A stretch of 64,000 bases of DNA from Phascolomyces articulosus (GCA_025677815.1 JAIXMP010000043.1:186001-250000), one strand, 5' to 3'. Counted from the first letter of the stretch, positions 1-12,683 are shown. Made by a program: numbers and translations. The notes: generated by a model not told the origin, from the letters alone.

Positions 1-1
1 A

Positions 2-124
2 TTTCCTTTTACATATTCTGTTCCTTATTCAAGTACTAGTATATTTGATGGTTTACGTGCACCAGCACGTGTGAGACGTTGTAAAACATGTCATAATAAT
101 ACTTGTGTTGGTAGAACAGGATGA
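2..124 (+). CDS. C-terminal end of an unidentified protein (partial)
   Basis: An open frame runs in from the left edge and ends at TGA 122-124, giving about 40 residues. The last part is basic and Cys-containing: RRCKTCHNNTCVGRTG, that is C-x2-C-x4-C. Short Cys-rich tails of this kind occur at the ends of some fungal transposase-like and zinc-binding proteins, but that is only a resemblance. The gene body lies outside the window, so neither function nor exon structure can be judged. It could be the last exon of a plus-strand gene or a chance ORF. Confidence 0.4.
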   Translation, partial: FPFTYSVPYSSTSIFDGLRAPARVRRCKTCHNNTCVGRTG

Positions 125-620
125 GGAACGTGTCCTCTTTTAAATAATAACAACCATTAAATCTAATTTTTCAAAATAAACAAACCGACACATATGAATT
201 TATATCATTCAACCATTGATACTACATGCATTTATTATTATTATTTTTATCATATATTACATAATTACTTCTTTTTCAATAAAAAAAACACCACATAGTT
301 ACATAATAAGAGAGTTTTATATAGTACGTCTTTAAAAATTAGCCTCAGATTCGCTTCGGCCAATTTTCAAAATTATTAAATCCCTCAGCCCCACTTATGG
401 TATCCGTATCGATTTTTTTTTTCAGTAGCAGAATAATACAAAAATTATAAACACTTCCCAATATCGATATCTTGAAGATAACGATTAGTAGTATTTGATA
501 GATATACAGAATATGATTATTTTATTTACAAAAAAAGAGAGAAAGAGAATGCGGAGGGACTAAATCAAATAACATGAAAAAGCTTATTTAGTGTTTATAG
601 TTATCATTATTAAACAGTAG
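125..620. other. intergenic, nothing recognised
   Basis: This is AT-rich sequence between the left-edge ORF and the stop of the FYR gene. There are short A and T runs but no credible ORF, RNA gene or repeat. Confidence 0.6.
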
Positions 621-2046
621 TTACAATTCTTCTTCTGTCATCGGTTTGGATGCCAAGTCATATCCTTCCATATTCTCAATCATACGCATCGTAATAATAT
701 CCGAAAATCCATAAAACTATAAATTTCATGTTGGTTTTTTATTTACACATGGAAAATGATCCCTTTCTACTTCGCTTCATGTTTTTTCTCCCTTCATCCT
801 CATTGATTCTTAATTGAATAAATGGATAAAAAGCAAACTTACCAATGGTCCGCTCACACGAGTTCCTTGTGATTTACTCTTTTTACACGCATCAGTCCAT
901 GGTGCTGTCGGTGTTAATCCTGTAAATACAGTTTTAGATGAATTGACTTGAACTTTGAAAATGGGTCCATTTTCAGGATCGTCTCCTTCTTCTATTGTCA
1001 TGGTGTAATCATTTCCAAAATGAGATTTGGTTGCTTTGAAACCAATGGGATAAGGATGCTTGTAACGACACTGAATTATATTCAGATATGGTGATGGGTT
1101 TCACATGATATATCATAGTTAGCAAAATAAGATATGTAAATATTTTTTTTTTCGCTTTCATAAGAGGCAGGGGAACATAAAAACTTACACCTCGACCACT
1201 CCACCATTTCGATCTATTTTTTCCTGCATTTAAATGACCTAATTCCCAAATAGTCGTGCCTATTGAAACTATTTTTATGTTTTGAATATAAACCTCCAAT
1301 CTTCTGCCGTTGTCTCCAATTTTTCCTTTCTCCATTCCAAACTGTGGTAGATGATATGGAATGACTTACGTAATGTTATGGGTGTTGAAACACTGTCTGG
1401 CGCAAATGATTCTTCTTGTTTAGTTTTCGTGGGTAAAGGGTCGACCGATACTTGACGCATCTTATCATTTTGATCCAAGATCTCTTCCAAGTCCACCTAT
1501 TGAATCGTTTTGAACAAACGTATATATTACAGTCATCCATATAATATCCCCTCTTCCTTTTTAGCCTCTTACTGTATCATCAGGTTCTTCTCCTTTTAAT
1601 CGTCTTGATAACCGTGTGGGTTTTAATACAGGTTTAGGTGCACTATAACTATTTCTTGGTTTCTTTCGTGGAGGTGGAATACCTGACTGATAATAATTGC
1701 CAGCCAAAAAGAAACTCATCTTTAATAAAGAGTAGATTGACATTCATAGTAGAAAATTATATTCTTGGACAAATTACCTTAAATTGTTTCAATTCATTTG
1801 GAGCAAGGTCATTCTCAGGTCCTGTCAAACCCAGTTCCTGAAGTAACTTTTGGTTTTCTTCAATGAGTTGCTGCCGTTTTCGCTCATATTGACTTTATTA
1901 TTATATATATATATATTTATACATTAGCAAAAAAAAAAATAGTATTGTAGATGCATATATTCCATTGCGATTAAAAAAAAACAAGACCCCTTTCCATAAA
2001 TAAGAAATAGTGTCATGGTAACCACCTACCTCACGTCGTTTGTCAT
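621..2046 (-). CDS. FY-rich (FYRN/FYRC) domain nuclear protein, TBRG1-like
   Basis: Seven exons join in frame to 277 aa: 2030-2046, 1778-1892, 1573-1686, 1370-1496, 1189-1325, 843-1070 and 621-716. The start MTNDV is a 17-nt first exon. Residues about 6-30 (YERKRQQLIEENQKLLQELG) followed by KPTRLSRRLKG match a short motif pair seen at the N-terminus of other chromatin-associated proteins. The C-terminal half (about 125-265) is FY-rich: LEVYIQNIKIVSIGTTIWELG, WWSGRGCRYKHPYPIGFKA, then GPLFYGFSDIITMRMIENMEG, which is typical of FYRN followed by FYRC. FYR domains are found in KMT2/MLL proteins, some KDM5 demethylases and TBRG1. No SET or JmjC domain is present, so TBRG1 is the nearest analogue. 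The intron at 1326-1369 is only 44 nt. A 16-bp palindrome with an ACGCGT core lies just upstream. The role is inferred to be chromatin-linked. Confidence 0.75.
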
Positions 2047-5034
2047 TTTCAGAGTGACAAAGTAACGCGAAAATAAAATATAAAAAACCACGACACGTAT
2101 AAAATTCAGGTCTTGCCTGTTTTAGACACGCGTGTCTATTGGGAATAAAATGTACTACTCAGTGTGGCTTGTGTTGGAACTACTTTATGCATAATCTTTC
2201 AAACCTATATAACATACCTGGAATTGAAAAAAATCTCAGGTTGTTTTACCAAATATTTATTACTTACATTGTTTATGAATACATAAATTCAACGGCACCA
2301 CAAGGAAGCCACTAAAGACAAACAGATGAATATCACTTGTGCAATATTGTTGAAGATACCATCTATTCCTAACTTTTATTCAATTCAAATGAGAAAAACA
2401 AATCTTACTATAAGTGACCAATATCTGCAACAGCGCATCATGTCGAAACAGGCATACTTGTTTTGGGTTACCCATGGACACTCCCTTTATCTTATTTTAT
2501 TTCTTATTACGTAGTATAATATAACTATATTCCCTTTATTCACAATTATTATAGAATTACACTTTCTTTTGTAATACTTTCATAACTTACCAAAGCAGAC
2601 GTTATTTAGTTAAAAAACAATTAGTAAAAAATAAACTTTTTATAAAGTAAGAAAAGTAACTATAGAGTTTCGGCCAAAGAAAAATGAATCCACTGTTGTA
2701 ATATTATGTTTGATATGCTGATAATCTCACCACTAACAACATATTATTAAAAAAAAATCAATGACTATTGTAGCTCAACATGGAAAGGAATACTGATGTG
2801 AATATAGAAAAACTATATACCAGTAATATTTTTTATGATGATATATAAGAGAATAATATGGGAGACGAAACATCATGAGAGATTCGTTCCGTTGCTTTTT
2901 ACATATAATATGAGAAGAGGGAGAGAACAATAGATATGCGCCGATTGTTGACGCACCTTAATCAAAATCATCAACTTTATGTAGTCAGTTGAAAACGAGT
3001 TTCAATTATGTTATATATATTATTGTACTGATAAACCGTAATGATATAAATATGTTAACGAGTTTAATCAGTAAGTTGTTATTAGGCAACATATGATTAC
3101 GAAAGTAATCTTATATCTTTTTAAAAACCATTATTAACCTCTACGACGTCTTGGTTTTATTTGCGTTATTGCACATTTGATACAAAACCGAAAGGTTTTA
3201 CTTAACTATCCTCTCTAGATATTTGAACGGAAGGGTTGGGGACCACTTTTAGATATGATTTTCCAGCTTGGCATTGACATTAAATCATCATTTTATTGGA
3301 CAAAAACCATAACTTAGCTTTTAATACAATGACGCCGGGCACCATATCGCCATCTCTTATCGTGCGGCATGAAACAATTCAGAAAAAAATAATGGGCTGT
3401 ATAAACAAAAACGTCTTCATCATCAAGTAAAAATAAACACATTGCCTTAATTTTTTTTTTTATATGTCATTTCTTCATGAAAAAGATGATACTATGTGAA
3501 TCTAATAGGAACCAGCACATGGTTACAAATTATATTCATATCTATTTGCGATAATCATTGTTCGTGCGTTTATCTTTATTAATACGCATTGCAATAAATG
3601 ATCTATTATAATGAATTGTTAGAATATCATTATGTGTTTTTTAAGGTAAAGAGTCTACAAAGGTTGCTTTTTTTTACTTATTTAGTCAGGCTGTTTCACA
3701 CTACTAAATGAAGCTTTCAACGTATAGAAGGTTCAGTGTAGTGGTTTATTAAAGCAAATATTGAATATACAGTCTTGTACAAAGTTGTTAAAGTTATAGC
3801 TGGTAATAAAAATAGCTCAATACGATCTTTTAAAGAATAATATCTTACAACACTCTTAAATAATATAACAATCGTAAGATTATCTTGCATAAGAATAGCA
3901 TTACTATTGGAGCATGTACAACATATTCAAGAACCTATAAACCCCATGGCGTCAAGTACTATTAGGAGTAATACTAGTGTTATATACAAAGTAGTGAGTA
4001 TACATCTATATACATGTGTATTCTACCAAGTGCTATTCTTCTGTACCCCCTTCAAAATAAAGGGGATCAGTATGATTTTGATATAAACATTTTAAGAATG
4101 CCCGCGCTTTTTTTTTTTTTTTTTTTTGGTATGTATAAAATGGATTGTGTCATGTGGCTTATTCAATAGATGAATCCATTTGTTCATTTATGTGCATATG
4201 TGTTTATTAAAATATGAAATACAACTTTCCTGAACCTTCCTGTTGGAACGATTCTTTTTTAATTGTTATAATATTTTAATGGTATACTTGAGTACCCATC
4301 TATTCAAAACCTCCTAACAGGTAGAATATAAGTCCAAATAATCCAACATATAAAAAGTTGTCATATTTCTTCCTTATCAGTGATGGGTTAGTTATGACAA
4401 CTTTAATATTGATTACATTCATCTACTTAGATAACTTATGAAGAAAATGATGTACTTATATAATTAAAACAGAAAAAAAATACCTAGAAGTATATGTACA
4501 CTTGTAAATATATAAAATATCAAGATTAATTTATTGAGATATCTAATAGCTTTATTTATCTTTCTATCGATAATTGAATGATCAACGTATATTAAACAAT
4601 GCATCGTTTGGTTGAAATTTATATGGATAAAAGAGAGTATTATGAAAAGCATGGACCAAAAAAAAAAAAAAAAAAAAAAAAACTCTTTTTAAATAGTCGG
4701 AGCGATTTTCATTGGTTTAATTCCTTGTTATATAAGCTTAGAGAGACACACACAATATCTGTTGGTATAACAACTAAAAAAAAAACCTTTGCCTGTCCTT
4801 TTTTCTATTATTATTATTGATAAACTCTCTCTCTCTTTCTATTTCTTTCTTTCTTTCTTTTTTCCCCTTCTGATTATTATTCATTTCCAATCGTCTTTTT
4901 TTATCATCGAGAATTGTTTTATTACAACCACCCTTTTTTTTCTCTCTCTTTATTCATTATTATTATTATTTTTCTGCATTTTGAAGTGGCTCCCAATCAA
5001 GTAGTTGTATTTGCGAGAGACTCCACTTCTTTAC
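2047..5034. other. 3-kb gene-poor spacer between divergent FYR and SET2 genes
   Basis: Apart from the palindrome at 2123-2138, this is AT-rich DNA with no ORF that looks coding. It includes a T run near 4109-4127, an A run near 4659-4682 and pyrimidine-rich tracts (CTTT repeats near 4830-4865) close to the SET2 start. I see no tRNA or transposase remnant. Confidence 0.5.
2123..2138. promoter_or_regulatory. 16-bp perfect palindrome with ACGCGT core
   Basis: TAGACACGCGTGTCTA is its own reverse complement and lies about 77 bp upstream of the FYR-gene ATG (2046, minus strand). ACGCGT is the MluI cell-cycle box bound by MBF/SBF-type APSES factors in yeasts. Binding here is an inference. A GC-rich perfect palindrome this long is unusual in such AT-rich DNA. 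Confidence 0.5.
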
Positions 5035-8000
5035 ATGCACAGCGCCAGCGTCAGGTAAATATATACACCTCTCTATTAGTATAAATATAGACAAAAAAGA
5101 ATACAAATTTCTTTTACCATTCGGATTTTTTTTTTCTAAAAAAAAAGTAATATGAATAGGATTTCAGCGGTGACCATTAAAGAAGAAGATGCATTTTGTG
5201 GCGACACAAAAAGCGGTAATTTATTATTCTAATCAAGATCTATGAAAAGAAAAAAAAAAAAAGTTGGAAGAAAAAGAAAAGGGAGTGTATGAAAAGGACA
5301 GACCCAACCCACTTTTTGAAAAAAAAAATACCAACGATGGTTTTTTTTGGGTCTGTTGTTATGGATGTTAGAAGGTTGCATCGATGGGAGGGGAAAAGCA
5401 AAGAAATACTCATTATCCATTGGGGGGTTGATTTATATATAGTGTTCGATGTCAAAAAATGTTTCGAAAAAACCTCTTCACCAGAAACACCAGGCGATAG
5501 TATAGAAAGCGATCAAAACGATAAATCCCGTTTAACTGAAGAATTTCATCACATGGCCATTGAAGAAGATTACGCTGATGCGGATGAAGAAAATAGTTCA
5601 AAAATGGAGAATGAATCAACTAGTAAGTTATATTTTTTAAGGGTCGTAAAATAATATGTATTTTTTTTTTCAAAGGGGAAAAAAAAGTGCAGGAGAAGGA
5701 GGAAGGAGGAGGAAGTAACGATCATAATAAAATACTCATGGCAATAATAATAATAATAATAATAATAAAATAGGTATAAAAAAAGAAAAAGATGATAAAG
5801 AACAATGGTTACCATCGGCAACGGCCGAAGCAATGGAAGCGTATGAAAATACACTTACGAATATATACCTTGGTCAAGCAACCGGTAAATCAATTACTGG
5901 TGAAGAATCCATGCCTTGCGATTGTCGATATAATCCCAGAACAGATGATCCAGATGCCGCTTGTGGAGATGATAATTTCTGTATTAACCGAATGATGTTT
6001 ATGGAATGTACTGAAAATGATTGTTCATGCGAACGCTTTTGTCGTAATCGGAGGTTCCAGTTGAGGCAATATGCACGTGTGGATGTGATCAAGACTGAGA
6101 AAAAAGGTTATGGTTTACGTGCATTGACAAACTTACCAGCGTAAGCCTTTATATATATATATATATATATACTTTTTTCGGATATTACTAGTGGGAAGAA
6201 TATATATATATGTGTGTGTGTGTATGTGAATGAACATGTGTGAGAGATTGATTTTAATTTTTTTTAAATATAGAAATGCATTTGTTATGGAATATATCGG
6301 TGAAGTGATTACGAACAGTGAATTTATTCGACGAACAAAAGTTTATGAAACAGAAGGATTATCTCATTATTATTTCATGACACTCAAAACGGATGAAGTA
6401 CGTTTATATATATATATATCGATATTTATATGAGAAAAGAAGGATAGCAACTGATACAATTTCTTAATAATAGATCATTGATGCAACAAAAAAAGGTTGC
6501 TTGGCTCGATTTATTAATCATTCCTGTAACCCAAACTGCGTTACGCAAAAGTGGGTAGTGGGTAAGGTTATGCGCATTGGTATTTTCACTCGTACTCCGA
6601 TCAAAGCTGGTCAAGAACTGACCTTTGATTACAAATTTGAACGTTATGGGTAAAGTTGTTAAAAAAAGCACATTTTCTATTATTATTATTATTTTTTGTT
6701 TCGACCAAAAAAAAAGAGCATCTTGTTTTTCTCTTTTTTTCTTCTATCTTATTTCTAATTACAATTACTTTTTTTTTAATATGGTTGGAATCATTAGCGC
6801 GGTAGCTCAAAAATGTTATTGTGGTGAATCTAACTGTAAAGGATATATTGGAGGTGTGAATGAAGACCAAGTGGAGGAAGAAACTGTAGAAGTTCCTATA
6901 TTACCAACAGATACCGATGAAGATGAGCATTCAATTACTACTACGACGACAACATCAACTACGACCACTGTTACTTCAAATGGTTTAACAACAAAGAAAT
7001 TGAAACGAAAACCAGGACGACCACGTAATCCACGCCCATTAAAGAACGAAGACGAAGTCAACGATCTTGTGAAAAACATGTTAGATTCTGTTGGAAAAAT
7101 GCATCTTGTCAACAAATTATTGCATTCTCTTGTATTGACCAGTAAAGATGTATTGAAAAAATTCGTTCGATTACATGGTTTGCGATTGTTAAAACTTTGG
7201 CTCGGTGAATGGAAAAATCATGATGATATTATCGAAAAAGTACTTCATGTTTTACAACAATTGCCCTTAGCCAATCGAAATGGTTTAGATGATTGTGGCA
7301 TGTTTGATGTCGTTGAACGATTTTCTTTGGATCAAAACAATGAAGAAATTTGTTATGTGTCAAAGTCGTTACTTGAAGATTGGAGTCATTTAAATCGTGT
7401 TTATCGTATTCCAAAAAGAGCGGTACGTTTTTATTTTTGTATGAAAAGTCAAAAATAATGAGATTTGTTTTTGTTTAATCATTATTATTCATTATTTATT
7501 CAGGCTGCAGAACCCACTCTTTCAGAAGAAGATACTACAGGTATTTACCCATTTTTTTTCATGCTGCATAACAGGAATCACTTTGTAGATCTTTTTTATT
7601 AGAGAGAGAAAGTATTTCTGTGATATAAATTATATGGATCTAAATTAATTGAATATATTCAAGTAGATGGTCAAAGCGGTGTAAAACGTGCGAATGAAGA
7701 TGTCACTGAAGAACCAACAACAAAACGTGCGCGATTCCAATCCACACGTGAATTCTTTGATCCTGATGACGACTTTTATGAACATGTTTCTACTGATGCC
7801 GACACAATGGAAATTTATTGGCGAATGCAATATCCACCTGTCCCAATTATTCCTACGGGTCCACGAGCACAACAGCAACAATTGTATGCGCCCCCCTCTT
7901 ATCCATATTATTATGGTCCAAGACGAAGTCCCGAAAAAAGATCGTATTACAACAAACACTTGGATTTAACATCCACTTCTTCGTCCATGTATAATACCTC

Positions 8001-9374
8001 CTCTTCTCCTATTTCCAGTTCAGCACCTTCTGTTGATATGAAGAACTCAATGTCTCAACATCACCATCATTACCATTATCCACATCATCATTCTCATTTA
8101 CAACATCATTCAGAACAGACGTATGATACACGTATCCCAACACCTAACACGACAATGACTGGAACGACAACAACGACCACATCCTCTACCTCGTTATCCA
8201 CCTATGACACCACAGGCATATCCTCATCCACCACGAATATACCAACAGGTCCTGCTGCTGATGTGGCTGCTGCCGCTGCATCAACGGAACCCAAATTACC
8301 ACCGAATTGGCGATGGGCAACGGATAATAGTGGTAATGTGTATTACTATAATCGACTGACAGGTAAAACGCAGTGGGAAATGCCAGAAGATAAAGCCAGT
8401 TCCATCGAAGGTGTCACTCGAGCAGAATTGGATGGATTTGTAGAAAAGGCAATGCAGGATTCTGAACAAAAGAAGAAAAGTTCTACGCCTACCAATGAAT
8501 CAAGGCAACCAAGTAGTACTACTAGTAGTACGACGACTACACCTACAACTGTTCCAGCGGATCATCATTATCATCATCACCACCACCATTCACGTCGCAT
8601 GGTACCCAATGGTGATATTGCATCATCTTCTTCTGGCGCAGCCTCATCATCCAAACGTAAAGCATTAAAAGAAGCGGAATTGAAACAAGAAGTCAGCAAA
8701 GTGGTTACCAAGCATCTTAGTTCAAAAAAGACATTATGGAAGAATGACAAGACTTTGTTTAAGGAACTCGCTAGAAAGGTAATAGGATAATGAACAAGGG
8801 AAGGAAGGGCTATTTTTGTATCTATCTATTATAGATGGAGAGTTATTCACCAAATATATAAATATCTATCTTTTCTATATAGCTTACACACCATATTGTG
8901 GATCGTGAAAATAATTCATCTCGCAAGATTCATAGTATGAATGATAGTTTGAAAATCAAGATTGAACGATTTATTGATGATCATGGTACGGATTTTGTAT
9001 TGAAACTGGAACGAAAAGCAAATGCAACAAGTAACAATAATAATCGATCCCGTACACAATCTACACCAGCATCATCGCCTGATGCTTATCAAAGTCGTGG
9101 CAGTGCATCCCCTTTACAACAACCATTGAATCGATCATCTCCTTATCAAACTTATTCGTCTGCATCCTCTCCAAAACAGCAAACTTCTACTGCTTCTCCT
9201 GTACATTACATTCGTAAACAACAACATACCTCTTCAGCTTTATATTCACCTACTCAAGCAGTAGAAGAAGGGTACTCACATCATCCAACGTCATCCTCAT
9301 CCAGAAATTCATCACGTCGATCTACACCTGACATAGCATCCTCATTATCATCATCAGCTAGAAAATATGGATAA
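5035..9374 (+). CDS. SET2: Histone H3 lysine-36 methyltransferase Set2
   Basis: Ten exons give 1063 aa: 5035-5054, 5160-5215, 5443-5622, 5774-6140, 6274-6397, 6474-6649, 6798-7422, 7504-7540, 7664-8778 and 8883-9374. The order is a Cys-rich AWS region (about 130-178, from MPCDCRYNP), SET (about 180-307, with [10 protein letters not shown] and [12 protein letters not shown]), post-[17 protein letters not shown], an AT-hook-like [12 protein letters not shown] (about 380), a helical TFIIS-N-like region (about 395-510), a WW domain (about 737-770, [20 protein letters not shown]), a His-rich stretch, and a C-terminal SRI domain (about 865-945). Set2 methylates H3K36 on transcribed genes and is recruited through SRI to the phosphorylated RNA polymerase II C-terminal domain. 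It acts in the nucleus. The ATG was chosen because exon 1 joins exon 2 in frame. The first three exons are short and less conserved, so the N-terminus is the least certain part. Confidence 0.92.
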
Positions 9375-9880
9375 TTTTTAGATATAAATATTTACATTGT
9401 CTATATCTAATATATATCCAAATTTATTATGATTCCCCTCTCTACCCCTTCTTCTACACATTTGTTTTTTAACTTCACAAAATTTATTATCTCACACACC
9501 CCAAAAATATATATCATGCACACACACACACTCACTCACATTCACACACACATATATATATTATAATAACGTTTTCAACAACACTTATCATTACCACCTT
9601 ACAAAAAAGAATAATCACAAACATTTGTACATAACTACAATCTCTTTTTTTTTCTACTACTTCTTTGCGTTTGAATTTGGATACTATTTTTTTTTTTCTT
9701 CTTGGGTCATTATTATTATTTTCTACCTTTTTTTTTTCTATTAACAATCTTCATCGTCATCCACAAACCACCAATACACATAAATCATTACAATATTCAA
9801 AAAAATATATATATAATAATTATAATAATAAATTGGGTTATTTAGGGTTTTTTGATATTAAAAAAAATATCTAAATCAGA
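9375..9880. other. SET2 3' flank with CA-rich microsatellite
   Basis: AT-rich downstream DNA contains a (CA)n-type stretch near 9520-9552 and several T runs. It has no coding content that I recognise. Confidence 0.5.
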
Positions 9881-10185
9881 ATATTCTTCGATATGCTTGA
9901 TAGCTGTATTGTAAATTAAGTTTAATCGAGCACCAGCCTCAGCTTTTGAACAAAATTCCTCGATGGGATTGAGAAATGGTGAGTTTGGTGGAAGTTAAAC
10001 ACATTTATACACACAATACCTTAATCATCTTTTCTAACATCTGTGTTTATATGGATTGGTGCATTATCCATTACTAAATAACACCCTAGCTTATAAAAAA
10101 ATGATAATAACTTAACTTCTCGATGATCCAAAAGTGCACTACTACTCTCCAATGTAGGTAAACAAAGCAAATAGTTATGTTCTAG
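9880..10185 (-). pseudogene. Tc1/mariner-type DDE transposase relic
   Basis: Read on the minus strand, two blocks are typical of Tc1/mariner/IS630-like DDE transposases: GCYLVMDNAPIHIN (the second catalytic Asp region) and, about 40 codons later, LPPNSPFLNPIEEFCSKAEA (the third acidic residue, in NPIEEF). They lie in different frames, and a TAA falls between them. There is no N-terminal DNA-binding domain nearby. This is a dead 3' fragment of an element rather than an active transposon. Confidence 0.75.
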
Positions 10186-10189
10186 CTTC

Positions 10190-10741
10190 CAATAGAGCTT
10201 GAGATAATAGGTGGCACAGCTATTGAATTTATATCATAGTGTTCACCATCATTGGAACTATGACGACTGTATTGACCAGCAACAGAATAGTCCCCTATGT
10301 TATAAGCAATATATCCATTACTACTGTTCACTAAAACTGCTGTAAACTATCAAGCATCAGCACTGTTAATATTACTACAAGTAGTTCTATGTTATTGTTG
10401 GTAGTCACTTCCATTATCAGTATTATTGATTGCCGTGCCGTATTCATATAATTATTATTCATTAGTCCTTGTTAACTATGTCGATTATCGTCATCGAAAA
10501 ATGAGCTATTATCCACAGCAGTGGCAGATCGACTCCAGGCTGTGAATTTATAATCACTCTCCAATTCCAACAGCACAAATCTTGATAGGCGACCAATCGT
10601 CCATTTCAATAAGGTTCCTAAAAAAAACTGTGGTAATCGAGATATGGTAGTTCTATATCCGGTAAAAGTATCCATTACATTTTTGAAAAGAAAGCTGCGG
10701 TAGTTTGGTACCTCAAGAGAAACTCTTCTAAGTACCTGCAA
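10190..10741 (-). pseudogene. coding-like remnant, unidentified
   Basis: Minus-strand reading gives coding-like pieces in different frames: an 89-codon frame (10472-10741) ending SATAVDNSSFFDDDNRHS, and further on NSSNGYIAYNIGDYSVAGQY near 10240-10340. The Asn/Ser/Tyr-rich composition looks like a decayed gene tail or transposon passenger sequence. It lies directly upstream of the transposase relic in the same orientation and may belong to the same dead element. No family is recognised. Confidence 0.3.
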
Positions 10742-10941
10742 AAGTCATTTCACTTTTTTTCTAATATGGAAATCGAGTGTAACAAACAAAGACTTGTGTT
10801 TTCATGTTATAGAAGTAATCCAATGTAAAGGGTAAAGATTTTAATAAACAAGGCGTTTTATCTTACATGCATCATATAAAATAATTTGAGTGATTATTTT
10901 TCTCTCTATCTCTCTTCTTGAAAAAAAAATCCACACCCATT

Positions 10942-12683
10942 ATGTTTACTTCTTTGTGGAAAACATTTAAATCGGTCATTGTAGAAGAACAATCAACCAC
11001 TTCCATCGTAGAGAAGAATGAAAAGAAGAAAAGCATTCCATGTTGCAACTGTAATATGAAGTCGGATTCCCAAGGTACGTGAATCTGGTTTTTTATTTTT
11101 TTTTTTTTTACTTATTCTGTTGATGTCTTTTTTTTTGTATTCTATTATACTATTATCCAGTTCATAAAATAAATTATATATGCAACAAATAGACCACCCT
11201 TCTCTCACGAACGTTATTCAACAAACTGGGAACGTAACGACTAGCAACACTTCAACTGCATCACCATCATCACCATCATCAATCATCATGGATTATTCAT
11301 CACCAAATGAACTAGACGATGGTCTGGAAATTCAACTTACAACGACAATTTATTTACTTTTTTTTTCACAAATCTATAGATTTTTATAACAAAGATGGTG
11401 ACGACCAAACCGGTGAATACCAAAAGCAAAGATTTAGCTTGCCTTCTTTCAGCGATATATCATTGGACTCAACACTTTCCAAAGCATGTTCAACCATGGA
11501 AATCAAAATGAGAGGTATTATTTTATTACTTCATCGTTATATATACTCCTCTATCATCCTATTATATACAAAAAAAAAAGAATACAAACTATACCATGGT
11601 TGTATTAATATGTTTGGCCATGGGGGGTTACTATGGTTTTCCCGCTAATGACAATATAAAATAGAAGAAGAAAATTCTAACCATAATCAACAAAATGAGA
11701 AACGTTTCTATTGCCCGTATAAATCATGCAAATTTACTACAGATACCAAGGCCAATTTATATAAACATATTCGATATTACAGCGATCACAATCCCACGCT
11801 TCCAAAACTGTGTGGTAGCAATAGAAATAAGAAATATGTATTCACAACACCTCAAGGCAAAGCACTGCTGTTTGATGGTATAATATATATATAGAATAAT
11901 TATTCTTCTTAACAGATAACACTATTTAATATATAATACACTGGGTATTATTATCATGAATTAATGTACCTTTCTCTCTTTACTCATGTGTAGAAAAATC
12001 ACGTGATACTCTGAATCTTGGAGAATAGATTATAGTACAATTCTCAGGTAAGATGAGTAACCTTCTATACAAAAATGGTGAACCATGTCCATGAAATGTT
12101 GTCAATCGTACGCAAATCCTTATACTATTTTTACTCCGATGAAAAAAAAAAAAAGAAATTTGTAACATCACATCACTCACGCGTCTTATCTAACTTTTAT
12201 TTATTCATGATAAATGTAATATTTTATATAGGGAGAAATATAATGGCTATCGATGCTCCTACTGCTACTAAAGACAGAAATAAAATCATAATTGCCTATT
12301 GTCCATTCAAAAATTGCAAGTTTAAATGTCGTCGAAATCACATTTACGAGCATATTCGAAATAAGCATATGCGGAACTTACCACCCATTGAAATTGGTAG
12401 TAATGGTGGAGGACGGCATGGGTCTATTCCAATGATACTTACAAATGATGAAAGATTGATTAATATTCTTAATGGTATGGATAATTATATTTATATTTAT
12501 ATTCTTATCAATAAGAAAAACAAAACAAGTAGAAATTTATGCATAAAGTGGATTCATTAATTTGAATACACATGAATTCGGATGTTTATAATAGAAAGTA
12601 GCGCACGAAATTCTGTCAATCCAGGAGAACAGATTAAAGTTGTCCATATCCGGAGATCACACCTCCAACAAAAAACAATATAA
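10942..12683 (+). pseudogene. Zinc-finger family gene, copy A, with premature TAG
   Basis: Exons are 10942-11074, 11193-11321, 11380-11514, 11665-11877, 11994-12047, 12232-12474 and 12595-12683. All internal junctions are phase 1 and every exon joins in frame except for one TAG at 12026-12028 (codon 215 of 332), where copy B has CAT. Translation therefore stops after about 214 aa unless the 54-nt exon is skipped, which would keep the frame. Exon 1 encodes MFTSLWKTFKS... and CCNCNM. Exon 4 holds a C2H2-like finger (YCPYKSCKF...YKHIRYYSDH) ending FTTPQGKALLFD. Exon 6 holds a second finger (YCPFKNCKFKCRR...HIRNKH) ending LINILN. Exons 5 and 7 are short beta-rich tails (EKSRDTLNLGE, ESSARNSVNPGEQIKV). 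The exon 2 donor GTCTGG is weak. Function is unknown, with DNA or RNA binding inferred from the fingers only. Confidence 0.7.

Noticed and set aside
4599..4820. ORF with a poly-Lys centre upstream of SET2
   Set aside because: The poly-Lys comes from a 24-nt A run and the flanks are not coding-like.
5289..5442. Upstream part of the ORF starting [13 protein letters not shown] before the SET2 exon
   Set aside because: It reads through an intron. The exon begins at 5443 after a TATATAG acceptor, and the upstream peptide is intron-derived.
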